A stretch of 5,007 nucleotides of DNA from Desulfobulbaceae bacterium (GTDB taxonomy: Bacteria; Desulfobacterota; Desulfobulbia; Desulfobulbales; Desulfocapsaceae), in the NCBI GenBank assembly GCA_024643445.1, contig JAHEMX010000322.1:1-5007 (forward strand), read 5' to 3'. This document shows positions 1-5,007 of the stretch, in pieces. Within the stretch, counting starts at the first letter, position 1, and every line of letters starts with the position of its first letter. The notes beneath the pieces were generated by a model. The model had not been told where the DNA came from. It was given only the letters and a program-made list of their open reading frames with translations, and ran no database searches. The position numbers and the translations under genes are program-made.

Positions 1-62
1 CGACCTTGTCGGCTCTTGCCCCGACGCTTGCTGCACTTGATATGCCGCCGCAATTTGAATAA
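1..62 (+). CDS. 3' end of an unidentified upstream gene (partial)
   Basis: Reading from base 3, the frame is open at the left edge and stops at TAA 60-62. The 19 visible residues begin TLSALAP and end MPPQFE. They have an ordinary protein composition, whereas the other two forward frames are either stopped early or very rich in Arg, Cys and Leu, as is typical of a wrong frame. The piece APTLAALDMPP resembles the C-terminal 'APT-(small)-LLG-P' stretch found in alkaline-phosphatase-superfamily enzymes (phosphoglycerate mutase, sulfatase and nucleotide pyrophosphatase types). Nineteen residues cannot establish a family, so the product is left unnamed. It lies on the same strand as the following lipoprotein gene and could be in its operon. 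Confidence 0.4.
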   Translation, partial: TLSALAPTLAALDMPPQFE

Positions 63-184
63 TGAAACGAAGCGGCCCGGGCTGACGGCCGTTGCAGAGG
101 CCGTTGCTCAGGGTTGTGATAAAGACGTAATCTTTACAGAACAAGCCGATGCGGTATCCGGGTAAGAGTGGTTCAGGCCGTAAG

Positions 185-904
185 ATGCTGCATCGGTTTT
201 CTGCTGCATTACTTGTCATCCTTCTGATTACCGGCTGCTCACCCTCCTGGATGAGCCATCAGGCCAATTTCTTCTTTCTCTATAACGGCCAGGACCAGCC
301 CCTTGCTGAAGAAACACGTATCTATCTTAGCGGTTCCAGCCAGAGCGAGATCACGCCGGCAATCAGGACCATTGCCGGGCAACTCGAGGCCGATACCCGG
401 CGTGAGCGCATGCTCAAAGCGATCGATTATCTCTGGACGCATTTCAGTTATGACAATCGTGAAGCCCATCTTTCCTTCACCCGGACGGCAGATGAGCTGT
501 TTCAAACACAGGTCCTTGGCGGCTGTAGCGACTTTGCGCTTGTCCAGTCGGTTCTCTTCAGAGCCTTGGCTATTCCGGCGCGATTGGTGGTAACCGCTGA
601 TGTCGAGTGGATGGAGAAATACAAGGAAAACAACCTGTACATGACCCGCGGACATGTGTTTATAGAAGTCTACCTGGAAAATCGCTGGTATCTGGTTGAT
701 ACCGCCTATCGCACCATCTATCTCGATTATCAGCGGTTCCAGAAGAGTTATCCCCGGAATTTGTTCTTCTGCTTTCGCGGCACTGACTACTGGAATATCG
801 GTATCAAGACGGTAGATGATGTCGATCGTCTGCTGCGGGCAATAGCCCTGACGTTCAATCCTGTGCAGTATCGGGATCCTGTCTACACGAAGGTTTCTAT
901 CTAG
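185..904 (+). CDS. Secreted lipoprotein with transglutaminase-like (cysteine protease fold) domain
   Basis: Predicted 239-residue lipoprotein. Residues 1-18 form a classic lipoprotein signal: a basic start (MLHR), a hydrophobic core and the lipobox ITGC with the acylated Cys at 18. Ser follows that Cys, which in Gram-negatives favours the outer membrane. The mature part has a transglutaminase-core layout: Cys114 in GGCSDFA at the start of a helix, His157 in RGHVFIEVY, and Asp172 in WYLVDTAY. These make a complete Cys-His-Asp triad, so the enzyme should be active as a protease, amidase or transglutaminase; the substrate is unknown. The core covers about residues 75-185 and is followed by an aromatic-rich tail. 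Start choice: ATG 185 gives a normal 18-residue signal peptide. ATG 149 in the same frame adds 12 residues (MRYPGKSGSGRK) and a long leader. Neither has a clear Shine-Dalgarno sequence, so 149 stays possible (251 residues). An in-frame TAA at 128-130 limits the start upstream. Confidence 0.85.
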   Translation: MLHRFSAALLVILLITGCSPSWMSHQANFFFLYNGQDQPLAEETRIYLSGSSQSEITPAIRTIAGQLEADTRRERMLKAIDYLWTHFSYDNREAHLSFTRTADELFQTQVLGGCSDFALVQSVLFRALAIPARLVVTADVEWMEKYKENNLYMTRGHVFIEVYLENRWYLVDTAYRTIYLDYQRFQKSYPRNLFFCFRGTDYWNIGIKTVDDVDRLLRAIALTFNPVQYRDPVYTKVSI

Positions 905-1018
905 CCTGGAGATGCTTGGCGGCGTCCTGCCGGATCACGCTCCTCATCCATGTAGAATCAGCACTCTTGTGAAAGCCCTTATCCAGTTTCAGCCAAAAGT
1001 CTCTATTCGTCCCGGGCG

Positions 1019-1065
1019 GCAGAATTCTCGACATATTCTGCGAAACTGTTATCCTTTAGCAGAAT
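1019..1065. promoter_or_regulatory. Three GCAGAAT heptamers upstream of the CHASE2/HD-GYP gene, candidate operator cluster
   Basis: GCAGAAT occurs at 1019-1025 and again at 1059-1065, and its exact reverse complement ATTCTGC lies at 1035-1041. The first and second copies form an inverted repeat with 7-base arms and a 9-base spacer. The two direct copies start 40 bases apart, close to four helical turns. The cluster sits 85-130 bases before the GTG start, in a non-coding gap, where a transcription factor site would be expected. This is seen in the sequence. The idea that a regulator binds here is inference, and no known consensus is claimed. Confidence 0.4.
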
Positions 1066-1140
1066 TTTTCGATTGAATATATCGCTCTATCGTTTGTCGA
1101 TCATAATCGATTGTGCTGAAAGATAACTATTCCCTTGTAC

Positions 1141-1145
1141 AGGAG
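1141..1145 (+). promoter_or_regulatory. Shine-Dalgarno AGGAG that fixes a GTG start
   Basis: AGGAG lies five bases before GTG 1151. An ATG at 1149 overlaps that start in another frame but reads ATG-TGT-TAA and stops after two codons, so it cannot begin the long gene. The strong ribosome site plus the immediate opening of the long frame make GTG 1151 the start of the CHASE2/HD-GYP gene. Confidence 0.8.
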
Positions 1146-1150
1146 AGCAT

Positions 1151-3115
1151 GTGTTAAAGCCCTCGGTTTACAGTAAAGTATCAAAAACAACGGTACTCTA
1201 CATTGTCCTTCTCGGAATTCTGGTATCGACCGTGATAGGAATTCTCGGGTATTCCGGGGCACTGCCGCTCTATTATATCGATAATCTGTTCTATGATTCG
1301 CTGATAAGAACCCAGGCTTCGGGCAAGACTGCCGAGCAGATTGTTGTCATTGACGTGGATGAACGGAGTATTGCAGAAATCGGTCAATGGCCCTGGCCGC
1401 GCTACCGGATAGCGGAGTTGATTGGTGCCCTGGCAGACATGCAGCCCGCAGCCATCGGGCTCGATATTATCTTTTCCGAACCGGATCGCACCTCTCCGGC
1501 GACCCTGCGCAAGAATTTTAAAAATGATTTTCACCTGGATATTACTTTTTCCGGCATACCCGAGCGGTTGACGGATAACGACGAACTCCTGGGAGAGGTC
1601 CTTGAGCAGAGCCGGACCGTTGGGGCCAATTATTTTTACTTTAATCAACCAGGCAGTGAACAAAGCTGCCTGAAGCAGTCCTTCTTTATCGAGGATGAAG
1701 GCGGTCTTCTTCACTTGCATGATGCGCCTGCCGTTCTTTGCAATACGCCGGAGATCAACAACAGACTGCTTTACAACGGGTATATAAACAGCATGCTGGA
1801 TGCCGACGGGATGATGCGCCGCCTGCCCCTGCTGATCAGGCATGAAGGCCTTATTTTCCCCAATCTGTCGCTGGCGACCTTCATGCGCTCACTTGATATC
1901 GACGGCGGTGATGTCGTCGCCGGAACGTATGGCCCGGTATTGAAGATTGGTATGTACAGTGTGCCGATTACCAGCGAAGGTTTCGCCTATCTGCGCTTTA
2001 ACGGTCCCTCTCGGCTGCAGGCTACTATATCGGCAGCAGATGTCCTGCGCGGCAAGGTGAGCCGCGACGATCTGCAGGGTAAGATCCTCTTTATCGGCAC
2101 TTCCGCAATCGGCTTGAGCGACATCGTGCCGACACCGGTTGACGGCCTGTTTCCCGGTGTCCACACCCATTTCCTGCTGGTTGACAATATTCTTAATGCA
2201 TCGATGATTTACAAACCGGAGTGGGCGGAGGCGGTTAATCTGATTTTGTGTGTCGTGACCGGCTTGTTCATGGTTCTGCTGTTTGTCAGGAGTTCCGGCC
2301 CCCTCGTCTTACTGTTTGGCACGGCAAGCCTGGCACTTCTGGCCATGCTGGCTGCAACGGTGTTCTTTTTGGCTGAAAATGTCTTTATTTCCCCCGGACG
2401 GCCGATTATCGTTGCGGCATCCCTGTTTGCTTTCTGCTCTGCCGTCCGTTATGCCATCGAGAAACGGGCTGCTTTCAAGTGGTACCAGCAACTCGCCAAT
2501 GTTCAGCAGGTAACCATAGAATCAATGGCAACAGTGGCCGAAACGAGGGATCCTGAAACAGGTGCACACATCAAGCGTACGCAGCATTATGTAAAGGCAC
2601 TTGCCGAAGAACTCCTCAGGACCAAAAAATGTACTGATATTCTCAACCCGGTATATATCGAAACACTGTTCCTTTCGGCTCCTCTGCATGATATTGGCAA
2701 AGTCGGTGTCCCTGATAACATTTTGATGAAACCGGGTAAATTGACCGATGAAGAATACATGGAAATGAAAAAACATACCCTCTACGGTGAAAAGACCCTG
2801 GTCAGCACCATGCAGAAAATAAAAGGAGACAACTTCCTCCTGGTTGCCGCGGAAATAGCCGCAACGCACCATGAAAAATGGGATGGCACCGGCTATCCGA
2901 AATCTCTTGCCGGGGAGGACATCCCCTTGTCGGGCAGGCTGATGGCTGTCGCCGATGTGTATGACGCCCTGACCAGCAAGCGCTGTTACAAGGTCCCTTT
3001 TACCCATGCCAATGCCAAGGACATCATGGTTGAAGGGAGGGGCACTTCTTTTGACCCCATGGTGCTTGACACCTTCTGGGCTATCGAAAAAAATATCCTG
3101 GAGATATCCGCCTAA
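1151..3115 (+). CDS. Membrane CHASE2 sensor with HD-GYP cyclic-di-GMP phosphodiesterase domain
   Basis: Predicted 654-residue inner-membrane signalling enzyme. A first membrane helix (about 14-36) is followed by a periplasmic CHASE2 domain (about 45-350) with the family's usual landmarks: VVIDVDERSIAEIGQWPWPR at 65-84, GLDIIFSEPD at 103-112, a mid-domain DADGMMRRLPL, and KILFIGTSAIGLSDIVPTP with PGVHTH near 311-340. Three more membrane helices follow (about 360-380, 385-407, 417-435), then a short linker and a cytoplasmic HD-GYP domain (about 455-654). The metal ligands look complete: Glu469 and His473 (ETGAH), His513-Asp514 (HDIGK), His542, His573-His574 and Asp602. The GYP motif is at 581-583. 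The substrate-binding residues Lys517, Arg611 and Lys614 are also present. HD-GYP domains hydrolyse cyclic di-GMP to pGpG or GMP, so the protein probably lowers cyclic di-GMP in response to an unknown periplasmic signal. One oddity is RCYK (611-614) in place of the usual RPYK. The product has no GGDEF, kinase or receiver domain. Start is GTG with a good AGGAG site. Confidence 0.97.
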   Translation: MLKPSVYSKVSKTTVLYIVLLGILVSTVIGILGYSGALPLYYIDNLFYDSLIRTQASGKTAEQIVVIDVDERSIAEIGQWPWPRYRIAELIGALADMQPAAIGLDIIFSEPDRTSPATLRKNFKNDFHLDITFSGIPERLTDNDELLGEVLEQSRTVGANYFYFNQPGSEQSCLKQSFFIEDEGGLLHLHDAPAVLCNTPEINNRLLYNGYINSMLDADGMMRRLPLLIRHEGLIFPNLSLATFMRSLDIDGGDVVAGTYGPVLKIGMYSVPITSEGFAYLRFNGPSRLQATISAADVLRGKVSRDDLQGKILFIGTSAIGLSDIVPTPVDGLFPGVHTHFLLVDNILNASMIYKPEWAEAVNLILCVVTGLFMVLLFVRSSGPLVLLFGTASLALLAMLAATVFFLAENVFISPGRPIIVAASLFAFCSAVRYAIEKRAAFKWYQQLANVQQVTIESMATVAETRDPETGAHIKRTQHYVKALAEELLRTKKCTDILNPVYIETLFLSAPLHDIGKVGVPDNILMKPGKLTDEEYMEMKKHTLYGEKTLVSTMQKIKGDNFLLVAAEIAATHHEKWDGTGYPKSLAGEDIPLSGRLMAVADVYDALTSKRCYKVPFTHANAKDIMVEGRGTSFDPMVLDTFWAIEKNILEISA

Positions 3116-3327
3116 ATTCATGACGATTAGGTCTACCGGGTATCTTGTCCTATAGCGGCCTCTCCCTCTCCATAAAATAGGCGGAAATGGCAGTTTCATG
3201 CCGGCGTTTACACTGGTCCCTTGGCAAAGATCCTTCCGGTGTACGTTCATCGCTTGCCGGCCAGATGCTTGCCAAGCCTTCGTCTGAGAAAAAATTACCA
3301 CTCTCAGTCAGTCTCCCAGCATTTTGT
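3116..3327. other. Convergent gap between two stop codons with no clear terminator
   Basis: The CHASE2/HD-GYP gene and the minus-strand unknown gene end toward each other here. I find no GC-rich hairpin followed by a T run on either strand. The best structures are GCTTGCCAAGC (3267-3277) and CTGAGA/TCTCAG (3284-3289 and 3302-3307, 12-base loop with a short A run inside the loop). Neither has the layout of a Rho-independent terminator. Small open frames here have no ribosome site and no recognisable product. Termination may be Rho-dependent, or the transcripts may overlap. Confidence 0.5.
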
Positions 3328-4437
3328 TTATCCGTGCAGTACCGCCAACAGTCCATGCTTCTTCTCGACAGCGCTTTCAGCATCTGCAGCAAGGGCGAGC
3401 AGGCGTGCAATTGAGCATTCTGGCAGGAGGTAGAAGGTCACCGATGAGGTGCCGTGCGAGCTAGCAGGGAAATGTTCTGCTACCAAGCGGTCCCATTGTT
3501 CCACGTAATCACCTTTGCCGGGCAGCAGGGATGCTGCAGGCGCCGGCGAAGTAACAGAAGTTTGACAGATTTCTGCAAAATCGCTGACGATGTCATCGTG
3601 GACTTTCACTGCCGCCTCATGAAATTGTTTGACCTGGTTGACCAGATGAACCGGGCCTACCTCAATTTTTCCCGGCAGCGTCAGCTTCAGTATCGGTATG
3701 GCCGTTTTTTTTCCTTCTTTTTCATAGCGCGTGAAAATTTCGTCACCAGCGTCCGGGGAAGTGGCCAGCCAGAGATCAGGTTCGGCAAAGGATTTGCAAT
3801 CCATCAGCTTCAGCCAGGCCCCGAAGCGTGTCCTGATTTCACGCGGACGAGGGATTTGAAGCTTCGATCGTATCTGTTCCAGCTCATTGAACAGCTGTTC
3901 GCCATCCTCATCGCTATCCCCCTGCAGCTCCTGGAACATGGTGATTTCCTTGTCGTCGAGATACTGCAGTTCCTGCAGCAGCACACGCTCCTCACGATCG
4001 AGGATCTCTGCGATGGCAAGAACAAGCCGGGACTGCCAGAGCACCATTTCTCTATAGCCGACGACATCACCTTGGAGTTCATGATTCTTCAGCAGGCTGG
4101 AAATAATTTCAGAACGCATCTCCCCGCCCGTTTCTCTTTTTGAAGCGGAGAGGCCGGCCACGGTCAGCGCAGTGAGCTGGGCAGCATAATCATCCTTTCG
4201 GTGTTCAATATCGTTGACGAGCCGCTGAAAACGATCACGGTCAGCACCAAGCGGGGCGGGAGTATATGCTTGACACAAACCGCTTTCCATGAAAAGATCA
4301 GTCTCCGTTCGTTCCCTGTCGGGAGCCGGCTCGACTGTCCGCAGATAGTGAACGGGGTGGCAGAGCAGGAAAAGCGGATAAAGTTTTTCTTTGAAAATAT
4401 CGGTATCAGGGAACAGCACGGTATCAAATGAGGTCAT
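3328..4437 (-). CDS. Hypothetical soluble, helix-rich protein of unknown function
   Basis: Predicted 369-residue protein. I do not recognise a named family. It has no signal peptide and no membrane helix, so it is probably cytoplasmic. The N-terminus (FDTVLFPDTDIF, then KLYPLFLLCHPVHYL) looks like a beta strand and a hydrophobic helix. Residues about 105-195 are strongly helical and charged (REERVLLQELQYLDDKEITM) and could form a coiled coil, interrupted by an acidic patch (GDSDEDGE, 173-180). The region about 197-290 has an AWLKLMDC and DLWLATSPDAGDEIF stretch followed by IPILKLTLPGKIEVGP, which look like strands of a folded domain. A Pro/Ala linker (about 296-306) precedes a short C-terminal helical segment. 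Start: ATG 4437 is chosen; a TTG at 4443 would add two residues. Neither has a clear Shine-Dalgarno, and a stop (4476-4474) lies just upstream in frame. It is preferred over the 229-residue forward frame on the opposite strand because it is longer and has normal protein composition. Confidence 0.85.
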   Translation of the reverse strand: MTSFDTVLFPDTDIFKEKLYPLFLLCHPVHYLRTVEPAPDRERTETDLFMESGLCQAYTPAPLGADRDRFQRLVNDIEHRKDDYAAQLTALTVAGLSASKRETGGEMRSEIISSLLKNHELQGDVVGYREMVLWQSRLVLAIAEILDREERVLLQELQYLDDKEITMFQELQGDSDEDGEQLFNELEQIRSKLQIPRPREIRTRFGAWLKLMDCKSFAEPDLWLATSPDAGDEIFTRYEKEGKKTAIPILKLTLPGKIEVGPVHLVNQVKQFHEAAVKVHDDIVSDFAEICQTSVTSPAPAASLLPGKGDYVEQWDRLVAEHFPASSHGTSSVTFYLLPECSIARLLALAADAESAVEKKHGLLAVLHG

Positions 4438-4734
4438 ATGCAAACCATCGGGGAAAAGGTTCGTTTCATCCTGTCAGCCGGCATCTATCTACTTTTTAAC
4501 CTGCGGATAGGCCCGGATCTTGGTGCAACAGTCGCGGCGACCGGCTGGCAGCTTCTGCAAACGGCGCCATTCGTGGCCGGCGTAACGTATTTCACTATTT
4601 CTATCCTGCAATACATGGGGGACGGGAGTAAATTACCATGGGATCGCCGATTACGCCTCTTTTTTGCGATTGGCATTATCGCCGGCCTCATCCTCGGTAT
4701 CTGGGAATATGGCGGTGTCACTTTTAACTCGTAA
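4438..4734 (+). CDS. Small membrane protein of unknown function with three predicted helices
   Basis: Predicted 98 residues. Hydrophobic segments lie at about 9-23 (short, with ILSAGIYLLF), 40-59 (APFVAGVTYFTISILQY) and 73-91 (LFFAIGIIAGLILGIW). The loop between the second and third carries charges (GDGSKLPWDRRLR), which the positive-inside rule would place in the cytoplasm. ATG 4438 has GAGG at 4430-4433, four bases upstream, a plausible ribosome site. The start touches the minus-strand gene's ATG (4437) with no gap, so any promoter must lie inside that gene. I do not recognise a family. The alternating hydrophobic and loop pattern and the ribosome site support a real gene; the minus-strand open frame over the same bases is a shadow. 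Confidence 0.75.
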   Translation: MQTIGEKVRFILSAGIYLLFNLRIGPDLGATVAATGWQLLQTAPFVAGVTYFTISILQYMGDGSKLPWDRRLRLFFAIGIIAGLILGIWEYGGVTFNS

Positions 4735-4772
4735 AGCAAGCTGATTCGTTCCGGTCTCTGCCTCAGGGCACT

Positions 4773-4792
4773 CTTCAGCACGTCTGCTGAAG
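4773..4792. terminator. Perfect 8-bp hairpin downstream of the small membrane gene, possible terminator
   Basis: CTTCAGCA at 4773-4780 pairs exactly with TGCTGAAG at 4785-4792 across a CGTC loop; a T-G wobble at 4772/4793 could add a ninth pair. It begins 38 bases after the TAA of the 98-residue membrane protein, where a terminator is expected. No T run follows on either strand, so it is not a standard Rho-independent terminator. It could instead stabilise the mRNA 3' end. Confidence 0.35.
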
Positions 4793-4821
4793 GTATTCGA
4801 GCGGCTGAGTGCTCAGACTCC

Positions 4822-4836
4822 GTGCAAATTTTGCAC
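4822..4836. promoter_or_regulatory. 15-base perfect palindrome GTGCAAA-T-TTTGCAC, candidate operator
   Basis: GTGCAAA (4822-4828) is mirrored exactly by TTTGCAC (4830-4836) around a single T. It lies about 17 bases before a possible -35 element and 117 bases before the recC-like start. Such a compact AT-centred dyad is typical of helix-turn-helix dimer sites. No specific regulator can be named. A second short dyad, CTGAG-TG-CTCAG (4805-4816), lies just upstream. Confidence 0.4.
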
Positions 4837-4853
4837 TCATCCGGGTCAGCTGA

Positions 4854-4882
4854 TTGTTGTCGTCCATGAGCTATGTTATAGT
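4854..4882 (+). promoter_or_regulatory. Possible sigma-70 promoter for the recC-like gene
   Basis: TTGTTG (4854-4859) and TATAGT (4877-4882) are separated by exactly 17 bases. The -10 matches the consensus at five of six positions, but the -35 only at its first three. It lies 70 bases upstream of ATG 4953, in the only non-coding gap before that gene. The weak -35 makes this tentative, and the dyad at 4822-4836 would sit just upstream of it. Confidence 0.35.
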
Positions 4883-4911
4883 CTGCTCAACAGCGTTTCG
4901 CCCGTGCTTTT

Positions 4912-4925
4912 GCCACCGTTGTGGC
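4912..4925 (+). other. Small hairpin in the leader of the recC-like gene
   Basis: GCCAC (4912-4916) pairs with GTGGC (4921-4925) across a CGTT loop, giving a 5-bp GC-rich stem that ends 27 bases before ATG 4953. It could fold in the mRNA leader. No T run follows, so a terminator reading is unlikely, and it may be a chance structure. Confidence 0.25.
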
Positions 4926-4952
4926 TGGTAATTTCCCGTTGATCATAACCCC

Positions 4953-5007
4953 ATGTTTTACCTGCACACCTCAAACAGGACTGAAAAACTTGCCGATCAC
5001 TTGAGCA
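4953..5007 (+). CDS. recC: Exodeoxyribonuclease V gamma chain (RecC), N-terminal fragment cut by window end
   Basis: ATG 4953 opens 18 codons that run off the right edge, beginning MFYLHTSNRTEKLADHL. This resembles the start of RecC, whose first residues form a short strand followed by a conserved 'H-(S/T)-S-N-R' type motif and a helix. E. coli RecC carries a YHSNR motif at the same place. RecC is the Chi-recognising subunit of the RecBCD helicase-nuclease, which resects double-strand breaks for recombination repair and degrades foreign linear DNA. An in-frame TAA at 4929-4931 shows that ATG 4953 is the first possible ATG. No good Shine-Dalgarno is visible. The call rests on only 18 residues; the next genes to the right should be recB and recD if it is correct. 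Confidence 0.65.
   Translation, partial: MFYLHTSNRTEKLADHLS

Noticed and set aside
239..655. Minus-strand open frame of 138 codons opposite the lipoprotein gene
   Set aside because: The plus strand has a lipobox and a full transglutaminase triad across the same bases, so this is a shadow.
919..932. Short hairpin CGGC-GTCCT-GCCG just after the lipoprotein gene
   Set aside because: A four-base stem with no T run is too weak to call a terminator.
3220..3276. Inverted repeat CTTGGCAA / TTGCCAAG with a 41-base spacer in the convergent gap
   Set aside because: Eight-base arms this far apart are expected by chance, and there is no T run or second copy to suggest a terminator or mobile element end.
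2522..3301. Long minus-strand open frame of 259 codons opposite the HD-GYP domain
   Set aside because: It is fully explained as an antisense shadow: the plus strand carries clear HD-GYP motifs, and the minus product has a patchy composition with no recognisable domain and no ribosome site.
3150..3410. Minus-strand open frame of 86 codons across the convergent gap
   Set aside because: It overlaps the 3' end of the unknown gene in another frame, has no ribosome site, and its Arg/Cys-rich product matches nothing recognisable.
3454..4143. Plus-strand open frame of 229 codons opposite the unknown gene
   Set aside because: The minus-strand frame is longer, continuous over 369 codons and has normal protein composition. 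The plus frame is rich in Gln, Phe and Leu runs typical of the reverse of a helical, Glu-rich gene.

Overview
The window reads like a Gram-negative, diderm bacterial chromosome of roughly balanced base composition. A delta-proteobacterial (Desulfobacterota, Desulfobulbales-like) origin is my best guess from the style of the proteins: a CHASE2/HD-GYP sensor, a lipoprotein with a transglutaminase fold, and a RecC-type N-terminus. This is an impression, not a database result. The region looks like an ordinary, gene-dense chromosome. I see no insertion sequence, CRISPR array, tRNA, rRNA or phage gene.

Layout, left to right. The first 62 bases are probably the 3' tail of an upstream gene. Next comes a secreted lipoprotein with an intact Cys-His-Asp transglutaminase/protease triad (185-904; 149 is an alternative start). 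A 246-base gap with a small cluster of GCAGAAT repeats follows. It leads into the best-understood gene of the window, a membrane-bound CHASE2 + HD-GYP protein (1151-3115, GTG start), predicted to sense something in the periplasm and hydrolyse cyclic di-GMP inside the cell. That gene converges on a minus-strand gene (3328-4437) for a soluble, helical protein of unknown function; the 212-base gap between their stops has no convincing terminator. Head to head with the unknown gene, and sharing the hexamer CATATG as both start codons, is a gene for a 98-residue three-helix membrane protein (4438-4734). A 218-base gap follows with three small inverted repeats and a possible promoter. The window ends 18 codons into what looks like recC, the gamma chain of exodeoxyribonuclease V (4953-5007).

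How the genes may work together. The transglutaminase-like lipoprotein and the cyclic-di-GMP phosphodiesterase share a strand, but the gap with its own candidate control elements argues for separate transcription. A functional link is speculative. The unknown protein and the small membrane protein are linked by their abutting divergent starts, which force each promoter into the other gene. No gap longer than about 300 bases lacks a gene.
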